Assembly: GCA_964449455.1 (NCBI GenBank)
Contig: CAYUYV010000122.1
Span: 1 to 15,759 of the forward strand
Direction: 5' to 3'
Source: CAYUYV01 sp964449455
GTDB taxonomy: Bacteria > Pseudomonadota > Alphaproteobacteria > JAJFIK01
Length of the DNA: 15,759 nt
Shown here: positions 6,562 through 14,166 of the stretch, one piece after another
How the letters are laid out: each line of letters opens with the position of its first letter
How positions within the stretch are numbered: the first letter of the stretch is position 1
Translations under genes and position numbers: made by a program
The notes under the pieces: generated by a model
Database searches by the model: none
What the model saw: the letters and a program-made list of their open reading frames with translations, nothing else
Told to the model about the DNA's origin: nothing

Positions 6562-8760
6562 ATGCAAGATCTCATGAAGACGGCGTTGCTGACGGGCGTC
6601 GCGTATACGTGTCTGGTTGTCGCAACGGCGCAGGCGCAAGTCGGGGACATTCAAGTCGCAGGCGACAACGAACCCGAGATCATCTTTGTACAAGGCAAGC
6701 GGCGCGCCTATCAGGGGAATTTTGACGATCTCGAGAACCCATCATCGGTCCAGGCGCTTGAACTGGAGCTGCTTCGCGAGGTCGGCGCACTCAGCCTGAA
6801 TGACGCGCTCGACCTGTCCGCTTCGGTCGCACGCCAAAACAATTTCGGCGGCCTTTGGAACAGCTTCTCGATCCGCGGTTTTTCCGGCGACATCAACTTG
6901 CCAAGCGGCTTTCTGGTGAACGGTTTTAACGCGGGGCGCGGATTTGGCGGCCCACGAGATCTGGTTGGCATTGAGGCCGTTGAAATCCTCAAGGGACCGC
7001 GCTCAGCCTTGTTTGGCCGCGGTGAGCCAGGCGGGACGATCAACCTCGTTACCAAACGCCCTCAATTCGTGACCGCAGGCGAGTTTCGCGCCAGCTATGG
7101 CCGCTGGGAACAAATCCGCTTTGAAGGTGACGTTCAGTCCAGCTTCGGCGCGGATGACGAGTTCGGCGTACGCTTGGTTGGTTTCTTTGAGGACGCCGAG
7201 AGCTTCCGCGAAACCGTCGAGACCCAGCGCTACGGCTTTTATCCGTCCGCCACATGGCAAATCACCAAGGACACCAGCGTGACCTACGAGCTGGAGTTCA
7301 CCCAGCAAGAGATCCCGTTCGACCGCGGTGTGGCGTTCACGGATGAGTTCGGCTTTACACCGAGAGAAACCTTTGTCGGCGAACCGGGTGACGGGCCGAT
7401 TGAGACCAGTGTCGTTGGCCACCAGGTCGAAGCCCAGCATAATTTCTCGGAGGATTGGAGCCTTCTCGCGGGCTTCGGCTATCGGGAAACCTCCCTTGAG
7501 GGCAACGCCTCCGAGACAAACTTCGAAGGCCGCCAGACCCTGTTCCTGGACGGACGAACCTTGTCACGCTTCTTCCGCTTCCGGGACTTTGAGTCCGACT
7601 ATCTGGTCCTGCGTGCCGAACTTGCCGGTGAATTCAACACCGGCCCGTTGCGTCACAGGCTGCTGTTTGGTGCGGACTATGACCGTTTTGAAAACAGTCT
7701 GTTCATCCTGCGTTTCCGTCCACCCTTTTTCGGGCCGGACACGGACATCAATACGCTCGATCCTGCAACATATCTCTTCCTCGACGTCTTCGATCCTGTG
7801 TATGGGCAATTCCCTCAGCCGGAGCCTGGCCCCAACACGGATCGTGAAGAAGTGCTGGAAGGTTGGGGCATCTATATTCAGGACCAGATCGACATCACGG
7901 ACCGGTTGCAGCTGCGTATCGGTGGCCGTTTTGACGACTTCACTCAGGATTTGACAAATCTGCGGGCCGATCCGGCAGTCACGGTGACCGCCTCGGATCA
8001 ACGGTTCTCGCCACAGGTGGGCGCGGTCTATCTGGTCAATGATGGTCTCAGCCTCTACGGCTCCTACGGCGAAGGCTTTCGCCAGCAGACGGGCTCTGAT
8101 TTCGAAGGCAACCAGTTTGACCCGAACATCACACGGTCAGCGGAAATCGGCGTCAAAGCGGATCTGGCGAATTTCTTCGACGGTGTGGACGGTTCTGTCA
8201 CGCTTGCCGGTTTTCGGGTCACCCAAAGCAATATTCTGGTTAATGACGATCGGCCAGAAGCTGTGGCGGCCGGTTTCTTCTCGGCCTCGGCCGGTGAAGC
8301 GCGAAGCCTTGGCATCGAGCTTGATGCTAATCTGAGCTTTGACGGCAATATCAATTTCTGGCTGTCTTACGCCTATATTGATGCCGAATTCACCAACAGC
8401 AATCCGGATGCGGATTTTGGTGCGCTCATTGAGGAGGGAGACCCGCTCATCAATGCGCCCAAGCACCAGCTTAACGTCCAGGCCAGCAAGGGCTTTGAAT
8501 TCGGGGATATCGTGGCGCAAGTGGGCGGCGGTGTGCTCTACACCGGTGAGCGGCTTGGCTGGACCGGATTTGATTTCTTCCTGCCCAGCTACACGACAGC
8601 CCGGTTCTTCGCCCAGGTTGAGCCGGTGGAGGGATTTGTCCTGCGCGTGGATCTGGATAACCTGTTCGACGAAACCTTCTACACAAACTCATTCGCCGAT
8701 GTTTGGGTTGAACCCGGCGCGCCGCGTCGCTTCCGGATCACGGCATCCTACGCATTCTGA
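6562..8760 (+). CDS. TonB-dependent outer-membrane receptor, siderophore type
   Basis: The product is a 732-residue outer-membrane TonB-dependent receptor that should import a ferric siderophore or another large ligand using the proton motive force. A signal peptide ends at AQA|QVG (about residue 25). The segment EIIFVQGKR (39-47) is in the position of the TonB box. The plug domain (about 57-168) carries SIRGFSGD and the hallmark VEILKGPRSALFGRGEPGG (140-158) followed by TINLVTKRP. A 22-strand barrel should fill the rest, ending FRITASYAF with the terminal Phe needed for barrel assembly. The RBS is GGAGG at 6550-6554, 7 nt before ATG. A second ATG at codon 5 is possible. The ligand cannot be told from sequence. 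It stands divergently to the phn operon across about 1.4 kb of decayed DNA, so a link to phosphonates is not shown. Confidence 0.93.
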   Translation: MQDLMKTALLTGVAYTCLVVATAQAQVGDIQVAGDNEPEIIFVQGKRRAYQGNFDDLENPSSVQALELELLREVGALSLNDALDLSASVARQNNFGGLWNSFSIRGFSGDINLPSGFLVNGFNAGRGFGGPRDLVGIEAVEILKGPRSALFGRGEPGGTINLVTKRPQFVTAGEFRASYGRWEQIRFEGDVQSSFGADDEFGVRLVGFFEDAESFRETVETQRYGFYPSATWQITKDTSVTYELEFTQQEIPFDRGVAFTDEFGFTPRETFVGEPGDGPIETSVVGHQVEAQHNFSEDWSLLAGFGYRETSLEGNASETNFEGRQTLFLDGRTLSRFFRFRDFESDYLVLRAELAGEFNTGPLRHRLLFGADYDRFENSLFILRFRPPFFGPDTDINTLDPATYLFLDVFDPVYGQFPQPEPGPNTDREEVLEGWGIYIQDQIDITDRLQLRIGGRFDDFTQDLTNLRADPAVTVTASDQRFSPQVGAVYLVNDGLSLYGSYGEGFRQQTGSDFEGNQFDPNITRSAEIGVKADLANFFDGVDGSVTLAGFRVTQSNILVNDDRPEAVAAGFFSASAGEARSLGIELDANLSFDGNINFWLSYAYIDAEFTNSNPDADFGALIEEGDPLINAPKHQLNVQASKGFEFGDIVAQVGGGVLYTGERLGWTGFDFFLPSYTTARFFAQVEPVEGFVLRVDLDNLFDETFYTNSFADVWVEPGAPRRFRITASYAF

Positions 8761-8777
8761 CGCAACCCATAATGACC

Positions 8778-8815
8778 GGTGAGAGACGCACAGGATGTGC
8801 GTTGCGTCTCTCACC
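8778..8815 (+). terminator. Strong hairpin just after the TonB receptor
   Basis: A perfect 13-bp stem (GGTGAGAGACGCA, 8778-8790, pairing with 8803-8815) with a 12-nt loop begins 18 bp after the receptor stop codon. No T tract follows, so it may be an mRNA-end stabiliser or a factor-dependent stop. The U-rich terminator lies further down, at 8983-9007. Confidence 0.6.
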
Positions 8816-8830
8816 AACCCGTGACATCTA

Positions 8831-8890
8831 AAACATGATGTGATCACTCAAAACATGATGCGATCACTTAAAACATGATGCGATCACTGG
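8831..8890. repeat. Three-copy 20-bp tandem array with internal dyad
   Basis: The units AAACATGATGTGATCACTCA (8831), AAACATGATGCGATCACTTA (8851) and a third ending in GG (8871) are in exact 20-bp register. Each contains the dyad TGAT-n3-ATCA, so the array presents three equally spaced near-palindromes. Confidence 0.85.
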
Positions 8891-8982
8891 GGATCCCGCT
8901 CGGACCGGCACCGGGATCGAGGTCCGGTGCTCCAGTGCCGCCCCCGCGAAGCACCAGTGACGCGGGATCGAAGCGAACCACC

Positions 8983-9007
8983 GCCGCATCCGTGTGCGGC
9001 TTTTTTT
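8983..9007 (+). terminator. Intrinsic terminator
   Basis: GCCGCA (8983-8988) pairs perfectly with TGCGGC (8995-9000) around a 6-nt loop, followed immediately by seven T. It most likely ends the TonB receptor transcript. It lies inside the upstream extension of the next open frame, which argues that the next gene starts after it. Confidence 0.75.
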
Positions 9008-9021
9008 GTGAGTGCCGAGCC

Positions 9022-10182
9022 TTGAACAGCGAGAACAGTACCGGATCACGGATCGCCTCGATCGACATCATGCGCGGTCTCGTCATTCTGCTCATGATGC
9101 TGGACCATGTCCGTGAGCGGTTTTACATGCATATTCGGACAGGCGATCCCATCTATGACACCATCGATCCTGACCTGTTTTTCACACGCTATCTGACGCA
9201 TCTGTGTGCGCCGGTCTTTATTTTCCTGTCCGGGCTTTCGGCATGGCTATATGCCCATCCGGCCCCTGGGATATACCGCGCGCCGGCGGGGTTTTTGTTC
9301 AAGCGTGGCCTCGTCATTGTGCTGATTGAGTTGGTGCTATACTATCTCGTCTGGGCTGACAGTTACAGCACGTTCCTGTTCCTGCAGGTGCTCTTTGCCA
9401 TTGGCATATGCATGATCGCGCTTTCGGCCGTTAGCTGGATGAACTATTGGCTGCTTGGCGCACTCGGTTTCTTAATCGTGTTCGGACATAACCTGTTGGA
9501 GCCGATTGAATTCGCGCCTGGCGAGCCCGGCTATGTGCTCTGGACCATCCTCCACGATCCGGGCAAGCTTGGTGAAGTGGGTGGGCTGACAATCAGCCTA
9601 TCCTATCCCGTCCTGCCATGGTTCGGTGTTATCCTTCTCGGGTATTTCGCTGGTCCCCTTTACGCGCAGTCCGTCGAGATGCCGACGAGACGGAAAATCT
9701 TGGTCGGTATTGGCGTGTCCTGCCTCGCGTTGCTGCTGATTCTCCGTGGTGTGAATATCTACGGAGAAACGCTGCCCTGGACGGTGCGAGAGACTGGGAT
9801 CGAGACCGTTATGTCGTTCCTTAATTTCACAAAATACCCGCCGTCCCTGAACTATCTGCTGATCACATTGGGGATTGGCACCTTGGTGCTGGCCTTGATC
9901 GAGTCGATACGTCAACAGAACGCCGTGCTGAATGCGATCAAGGTCTATGGCTCAGCGCCCATGTTCATTTACATCCTGCACCTTTATGTGCTCCTGGCCG
10001 CATATTGGGTTTTGTATTTGATATTCGGCGCAACCCATGGCGAACGGTTCGGCCTAAGTTCAGTGGGCTGGATTTGGGGGGGCGCGGTCATGCTGGCACT
10101 GGGGCTTTACCCCGTGACCAAGGCCTTTGCCGACTACAAGCATCGGGAAAAGCGCAACAAGCCGTGGCTGAGTTACTTTTGA
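9022..10182 (+). CDS. DUF1624 / HGSNAT-like membrane acyltransferase
   Basis: This is a 386-residue multi-pass inner-membrane protein of the heparan-alpha-glucosaminide N-acetyltransferase catalytic-domain family (DUF1624). It starts with the conserved block RIASIDIMRGLVILLMMLDH (10-29). The Asp-His at the end of the first helix corresponds to the acetyl-accepting His region of the family. Roughly nine to ten further hydrophobic helices follow. The C-terminus HREKRNKPWLSYF matches the family's KRRR..WWLSYL ending. The members are thought to move acyl groups across the membrane onto an unknown, possibly cell-wall sugar. The frame is open back to 8875, but that extension runs through the tandem array and the intrinsic terminator. 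TTG at 9022 is therefore the likelier start; ATG at 9070 would cut into the conserved block. The ribosome binding site is weak. Confidence 0.85.
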   Translation: MNSENSTGSRIASIDIMRGLVILLMMLDHVRERFYMHIRTGDPIYDTIDPDLFFTRYLTHLCAPVFIFLSGLSAWLYAHPAPGIYRAPAGFLFKRGLVIVLIELVLYYLVWADSYSTFLFLQVLFAIGICMIALSAVSWMNYWLLGALGFLIVFGHNLLEPIEFAPGEPGYVLWTILHDPGKLGEVGGLTISLSYPVLPWFGVILLGYFAGPLYAQSVEMPTRRKILVGIGVSCLALLLILRGVNIYGETLPWTVRETGIETVMSFLNFTKYPPSLNYLLITLGIGTLVLALIESIRQQNAVLNAIKVYGSAPMFIYILHLYVLLAAYWVLYLIFGATHGERFGLSSVGWIWGGAVMLALGLYPVTKAFADYKHREKRNKPWLSYF

Positions 10183-10505
10183 CAAATCGTCCGATATGAG
10201 CGGAGCTTTGAGGCATCCTTTTCCGATTACCCAACCATAATCTGTGTGGGATGGGATCAATGCGGTTACACCAACAGGTATTGGGTCAGACCCACGGCCG
10301 TCGCGAGCATGGCGAAGCGATCAAGAGATATGTGTTCCGTATCGGCTGCTTTGGCCGGCTGCTTTGGCCGATTGCCTTGGCCGATTGCCTTGGCCGGCTG
10401 CCTTGGCCAACCGCCCAGAAGGACTTGGCTGCACGCGTGAGGCCAGGGCGGCGAGATAGTGCCATGACGTTCGGTTTCACGAACCTCGGGGTGCGATTTT
10501 GATCC
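10183..10505. other. Non-coding spacer between the acyltransferase and arsR-type genes
   Basis: No gene is recognised here. The stretch contains the 13-bp tandem array and a small GTTCG/CGAAC hairpin near 10470. The open frames across it encode low-complexity repeats (ALADCLGRLPWP-like) that are produced by the array. Confidence 0.6.
10344..10408. repeat. Five-copy 13-bp tandem array
   Basis: The units are GGCTGCTTTGGCC (10344, 10357), GATTGCCTTGGCC (10370, 10383) and GGCTGCCTTGGCC (10396). The pairing of identical neighbours (two, two, one) suggests stepwise duplication. Confidence 0.85.
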
Positions 10506-11201
10506 TCACACGGTCTGTGCCTGCAATGGAAATGTCTCCTCAAAGCTTGCCTCGCCCGCCCTTGAGAAGCTCACCACGCGGCTGGCGGGATCGCGATTGG
10601 CCCAGCCCAAGGCGATGATCCGGGTCAGGAGGGCCCGGCCCAGGCTGCCGGCGAGATGGGTCCGGCGTTCGCTCCAGTCAAGGCAGGGGCGGCAGAGGGG
10701 TGCCCGGCTTGCGGTCAGTGCCTGCATGTCGATGCCAAAACCGTGCATGAAACGCGCACCGTCATGGGTGAGGGTCAGAGCCTCACCGTCCGCAGACAGA
10801 TATGTCCTCGCCAGAAGACTATCGAAAAGCTGGGTGCCACGGTCACCCGCCAGGTGATTGTAGCAAACCCGCGCCTTGCGCAGGGCCGGGTCCTTTGGGC
10901 CTGTCCGCACGCGCAGATGCCCGGCTCCGGCGGCAAGGCCCATGAGCCCCTCCAGAACATGGGCGACCTCTTCACTGGCCAGAGCGAAATATTTGTGTCG
11001 CCCCTGCTTGCGCGGCCGCAGAAGTCCCCCCGCATTAAGCTTGGCAAGATGGGTGCTCGCGGTCTGCACGGTCACGCCGGCCTCATGGGCCAGTTCCGTA
11101 GCGGTCAGTGCTTTCCCGCTCATCAGCGCCGTCAGCATATTGGCGCGCGCAGGATCGCCGATCAGGGCGGCAATACGAGCGATATCCGGTCCTTCCTTCA
11201 T
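10506..11201 (-). CDS. ArsR-family winged-helix transcriptional regulator
   Basis: This 231-residue protein has an N-terminal winged helix-turn-helix of the ArsR type (about 7-90). The recognition helix is GVTVQTASTHLAKL (42-55), followed by the wing RPRKQGRHKYFAL. The C-terminal half carries RVCYNHLAGD (111-120) and a Cys pair, CRPC (170-173), followed by LDWSERRTHLAGSLG. This layout is familiar from a group of ArsR-like regulators of about 220-240 residues that are longer than classical metal sensors. The cysteines could bind a metal or sense redox or electrophiles, but that is inference. It is divergent from the NIPSNAP gene, and a perfect dyad lies immediately before its start codon. Autoregulation and control of the neighbour are therefore likely. 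Confidence 0.85.
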   Translation of the reverse strand: MKEGPDIARIAALIGDPARANMLTALMSGKALTATELAHEAGVTVQTASTHLAKLNAGGLLRPRKQGRHKYFALASEEVAHVLEGLMGLAAGAGHLRVRTGPKDPALRKARVCYNHLAGDRGTQLFDSLLARTYLSADGEALTLTHDGARFMHGFGIDMQALTASRAPLCRPCLDWSERRTHLAGSLGRALLTRIIALGWANRDPASRVVSFSRAGEASFEETFPLQAQTV

Positions 11202-11203
11202 AG

Positions 11204-11219
11204 TTCGATGTTAATCGAA
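11204..11219. promoter_or_regulatory. Probable operator of the ArsR-type regulator
   Basis: TTCGAT-GTTA-ATCGAA is a perfect 6-4-6 inverted repeat in the divergent spacer, 3-18 bp upstream of the regulator's start codon and about 60 bp before the NIPSNAP gene. Its size and A/T-rich symmetry suit a dimeric winged-helix repressor. Confidence 0.55.
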
Positions 11220-11277
11220 GCATGGAGGGCCGGCAAGCGGCTAGCGTGGATGGGCCATGACATCAAGGAGAAGCGTC

Positions 11278-11601
11278 ATGCTCACCTGCATCATCCGCTA
11301 TCATATCGAGCCAACAAAACGGGAGGAGTTCGTTCAGTATGCGAAGGTCTGGGGCCAGGCCATCCCCCGATGCGGTGCTGACCTGATCGGCTATTTCGCG
11401 CCCCATGAGGGATCGACCACCCTGGCCTATGGCCTTTACTCCATCCCGAGCCTTGCGGACTATGAAGCCTATCGCGCTCGGCTCGCAGCCGACCCTTTGG
11501 GCCAGGAAAACTATGCCTTTGCCCAGCGCGAGAAATTCATTCTGCGGGAGGACCGGACCTTCCTGACCCTGGCCTCGGCGCCCCATGGTTCAAGGCCATG
11601 A
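11278..11601 (+). CDS. NIPSNAP-family protein
   Basis: This small 107-residue protein folds as a dimeric alpha/beta barrel domain. The N-terminal MLTCIIRYHIEPTKREEFVQ and the central GLYSIPSLADYEAYRARLAA fit the bacterial NIPSNAP family, whose members are of unknown or varied function. AAGGAG (11265-11270) stands 7 nt before the ATG at 11278. The ATG seven codons further upstream has no such site, so the shorter form is chosen. NIPSNAP genes beside ArsR-type regulators are, as far as I recall, a recurrent arrangement in alphaproteobacteria. The dyad in the shared spacer suggests the regulator controls it. Confidence 0.8.
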   Translation: MLTCIIRYHIEPTKREEFVQYAKVWGQAIPRCGADLIGYFAPHEGSTTLAYGLYSIPSLADYEAYRARLAADPLGQENYAFAQREKFILREDRTFLTLASAPHGSRP

Positions 11602-11615
11602 GGCGCGTTTTGGCC

Positions 11616-11951
11616 TTAGTCGAAAAAGTCCTGTCCCAGACGGACGAGGCAGACGCCGCTTGCCGCGGCCACCGCAGCGGCGGACAGGGGGTTTTCGATG
11701 TCGATAAAGGCATCGAGGGACTCGCCGGGCGTGCGTGCGCGGTCGATCTGCTTTAAATATTCGATGAAGCGGTCCGTCCGCTCCTCGTCGAGGCGGCTGC
11801 TGATTTCGACACCGAGGCATTCGGCCGGCCCTGGCGCCACGCCGACCCGCACAAGATTGCGCTCAATCCGGCCCGCTGGTGACGCGCAAGCAGCCAGGCA
11901 GCCGAACAGAAGCGCCGCGGCGCCCACCCGCGTGAAAGTATTCTGGATCAA
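11616..11951 (-). CDS. Small lipoprotein of unknown function (TTG start)
   Basis: This 111-residue protein has a signal sequence (MIQNTFTRVGAAALLFGCLAAC) ending in the lipobox LAAC, with the lipidated Cys at residue 22. The mature part (RIERNLVRVGVAPGPAECLG, then SRLDEERTDRFIEYLKQID) resembles short alphaproteobacterial lipoproteins that carry a Cys soon after a proline-rich turn and a second Cys near the C-terminus (GVCLVRLG). The start is TTG at 11951, preceded by GGAGG 8 nt upstream. The longer upstream frame runs through low-complexity sequence and is not credible. It converges with the NIPSNAP gene with a 14-bp gap. Confidence 0.65.
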   Translation of the reverse strand: MIQNTFTRVGAAALLFGCLAACASPAGRIERNLVRVGVAPGPAECLGVEISSRLDEERTDRFIEYLKQIDRARTPGESLDAFIDIENPLSAAAVAAASGVCLVRLGQDFFD

Positions 11952-12429
11952 GGATCTATCCTCCGACGGTCTTGAACCGCGCGCATGAACACACACGTCT
12001 TGCGGCTGAATAATGCCGTCGCCAATGCCGTTGGGCAAACGACTTCCCGGCCCAACCTTGATTTGCCACGGGCCCGTCCTGGCCCTTGTGGGCTGAGCAG
12101 CGATTGCTCCCCCGTTTTCACCTCCCCCGTTTTCACCTCCCCAGTTTTCACCTCCCCCGCGCGGGGCGCCGGATCGATCGGCGGTGAAGGGTGGGGGAGG
12201 GCTATCGGGTAGGGGGCCCCACACGTGTCTGCTCCCGTTTTCGACGGCACGAAGCACCAACGGGCATTGATCCAGATTTGACCTCGTCCCCAAGCTTGGA
12301 CCATTGGTCGTGAGAAAATCTCCAGTTCATGGCTCAGCTTGTTTGGGACCACGGGCGCCTGACGGTTCGACCGAAACACTTGCACCCCACTTGCGGCCCG
12401 TTCATTTGCCACTGTCTCGGCTCCAAAGG
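11952..12429. other. Decayed or non-coding DNA with a 15-bp tandem array
   Basis: I recognise no gene. Open frames through this part translate the tandem array (TGEVKTGEVKTGE-like repeats) or run into the IS3-type remnant. The GC-rich block CCGCGCGGGGCGCCGG at about 12157 can form a small hairpin. Confidence 0.5.
12107..12159. repeat. Three-copy 15-bp tandem array
   Basis: The units CTCCCCCGTTTTCAC (12107, 12122) and CTCCCCAGTTTTCAC (12137) are in register. A partial fourth copy, CTCCCCCG, starts at 12152. Because 15 is a multiple of three, the frames crossing it encode a five-residue repeat, which explains the apparent repetitive ORFs. Confidence 0.8.
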
Positions 12430-12720
12430 TCACGAGCCGTCCTCACGCGGCTTCACAGGAACCGGCCGCTTGGGAACCCTATTGCGAAGCTGAGGCCCCT
12501 CTTCCCAATAGAGCCGGCCAATAGAGCCGGCCAATAGAGCCGGCCGGAACCGCTTGGTATTGACCTGCGAGCCCTCCCGGGCCAGCAGACCGTGAATGCG
12601 GCGATCGCCGTACCGAACCCGGGTCTCGGCGATCTTCTGAATATATTTGCGCAGAAAAGCCTATGACGGAGCGTTGCTTTTGTGGTGGTCGGTCGAACAA
12701 GCCGTCCAAAGGACAGAGCA
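12430..12720 (-). pseudogene. IS3-family transposase (OrfB) remnant
   Basis: The minus strand from 12660 to 12541 encodes FLRKYIQKIAETRVRYG, then RRIHGLLAREGSQVNTKR. This closely follows the IS3-family OrfB segment ahead of the DDE domain (…IAETRVRYGYRRIH.LLRREGW.VN.KR). After a 13-bp tandem array the frame shifts and continues RLYWEEGPQLRNRVPKRP, then VPVKPREDGS and TGA at about 12432, matching the family's RLYREEGLQLRN..PKR. The upstream part to about 12720 has a weak resemblance in another frame (LVRPTTTKATLRHR). Neither the catalytic DDE residues nor terminal inverted repeats are visible. Only about 90 residues of a protein of roughly 280 survive, so the element is dead. Confidence 0.75.
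12505..12543. repeat. Three-copy 13-bp tandem array inside the IS3-type remnant
   Basis: CCAATAGAGCCGG occurs three times without a mismatch (12505, 12518, 12531). On the minus strand the unit is CCGGCTCTATTGG, which encodes the RLYW of the transposase motif KR..RLYWEEG. Two of the three copies are therefore an insertion of 26 bp that breaks the frame. Confidence 0.9.
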
Positions 12721-13173
12721 GATGAGCCGCATACTGACCTTCAAGGTGGGACTGAAGCGTCAAAATCCCTCCACCTGCCTTCCGGCGGGCCGTCTCCGTT
12801 GGCACACGCTCCTCCTCCTGACCCTGAATAACGGTGATTTATTTCATGGTGTGTTGTGGTTTCCTTACAACTATTTTCTCGTTCCAAACGAAAGGCTAAA
12901 CCGAAAATTTTCTCGCAATAACCGGTCCACGTTCCGGGCAGTCGGTCAATTCAAGCGAAGGATGCGCTCAATGACACCGATAGGCGAAATGCGCATGATC
13001 AGCGGATTGGTGCGCGAGCTTAACGGAATGAATGTGTTGGGCTTTCCGATGGTCCGTGATTGACTAGACCTGGAATGTGAGACTGAGACATGGAGCCGCC
13101 GACGTGGCGAGAGGGGATTACCATTGCCACCTTGGCCATCCGTGTAGATATGATGAGAAATGGAGAGCGACCA
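12721..13173. other. Spacer upstream of yghU, no recognised gene
   Basis: A 138-codon open frame (12647-13063, +) crosses the region, but it begins in the transposase remnant and has no family resemblance. The AT-rich part around 12835-12920 is the likeliest place for a promoter. No clear -35/-10 pair is evident. Confidence 0.45.
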
Positions 13174-14043
13174 GTGACTGAGACAACCCCTTACGAGCCG
13201 CCCAAGGTTTGGACTTGGAACAAGGACAGCGGCGGAAGATTCGCCAGCATCAACCGACCCATCGCCGGGCCAACCCATGAGAAGGATCTGCCTGTCGGCA
13301 AGCACCCGATCCAGCTTTACTCCCTGGCGACTCCCAATGGCGTGAAGGTGACCTTGATGTTGGAGGAGCTGTTGGCCCTCGGGCACAGCGGCGCCGAATA
13401 TGATGCCTGGCTGATCAATATCGGTGAGGGCGCGCAATTCAGCAGCGGCTTTGTTGCGGTCAATCCCAATTCCAAGATTCCGGCAATGGTTGATCGCTCG
13501 ACGCAGACGCCAACACGGATTTTTGAGTCCGGCGCGATGATGCTCTATCTCGCGCAGAAATTTGATGCCTTCCTGCCGAAGGACCCCGCGGTCCAAGCCG
13601 AGTGTTATTCCTGGCTCTTCTGGCAGATGGGCAGCGCGCCTTTCCTGGGCGGCGGCTTTGGCCACTTCTATGCCTATGCGCCGGAAAAGATCGAATATGC
13701 GATCGATCGCTACACGATGGAAGTCAAGCGTCAGCTTGATGTTCTCGACCGTCATCTGGCGGACCATCAGTTTATGTGTGGCCAGGACTATACGATCGCC
13801 GATATGGCCATCTGGCCCTGGTATGGAGCCTTTGCCAAAGGTCTGCTATACGGCGCTGGGGAATTCATCGAAGCCCATACCTATACGAATGTCATTCGGT
13901 GGACGGACGAGATCGCAGCGCGCCCACCCGTCAAGCGGGGCATCATGGTCAATCGCGCCTGGGGTGAGCCTTCGGGCCAGTTGCTCGAACGCCACGACGC
14001 AAGCGACTTCGAGACCAAAACCCAGGATAAGGTTGGATCATAA
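13174..14043 (+). CDS. yghU: YghU-type glutathione transferase / disulfide-bond oxidoreductase (GTG start)
   Basis: This 289-residue cytosolic GST-superfamily enzyme is close to E. coli YghU (288 residues). YghU binds two glutathiones and reduces disulfides, with little classical transferase activity. Nearly every family block is present: KVWTWNKDSGG (11-21), INRPIAGPTHEK (26-37), the thioredoxin-fold active-site segment TPNG (53-56), NPNSKIPA (97-104), FESG (117-120) and FLGGGFGHFYAYAPEKIEYA. Toward the C-terminus are YTIADMAIWPW, VKRG and the final ERHDASDFET. GTG at 13174 gives the family N-terminus (MTETTPYEPPKVW) and has GGAGAG 6 nt upstream. An ATG at 13090 would add 28 residues not seen in homologues. 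Confidence 0.92.
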   Translation: MTETTPYEPPKVWTWNKDSGGRFASINRPIAGPTHEKDLPVGKHPIQLYSLATPNGVKVTLMLEELLALGHSGAEYDAWLINIGEGAQFSSGFVAVNPNSKIPAMVDRSTQTPTRIFESGAMMLYLAQKFDAFLPKDPAVQAECYSWLFWQMGSAPFLGGGFGHFYAYAPEKIEYAIDRYTMEVKRQLDVLDRHLADHQFMCGQDYTIADMAIWPWYGAFAKGLLYGAGEFIEAHTYTNVIRWTDEIAARPPVKRGIMVNRAWGEPSGQLLERHDASDFETKTQDKVGS

Positions 14044-14166
14044 ATCTGCCGAGACCGGGCGCTTTGTACCCTGTGAACCCAGCATGGGGTGACATGAAAT
14101 CCGGCCGTAGGATCAGGGTCCGGTCAAGACAACCGGATGCCGCAAGACCGAAGGGATGAGTTTGGC

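Noticed and set aside
6562..8760. TonB receptor as a phosphonate importer linked to the phn operon
   Set aside because: It is divergent, separated by about 1.4 kb of decayed DNA, and its plug is of the general siderophore type. Proximity alone does not support the link.
8875..9021. 49-residue N-terminal extension of the acyltransferase
   Set aside because: It would be translated from the tandem array and an intrinsic terminator with seven T. The family block begins after 9022.
10656..11381. 241-codon + strand open frame
   Set aside because: It is antisense to the ArsR-type gene, runs across the divergent promoter region and has no family resemblance.
11616..12293. Long form (225 residues) of the lipoprotein gene
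   Set aside because: The extra N-terminus is low-complexity translation of the 15-bp array, and a signal peptide with lipobox starts at the internal TTG 11951 with its own GGAGG.
12647..13063. 138-residue + strand protein
   Set aside because: It begins in the transposase remnant, and has no ribosome binding site or recognisable domain.
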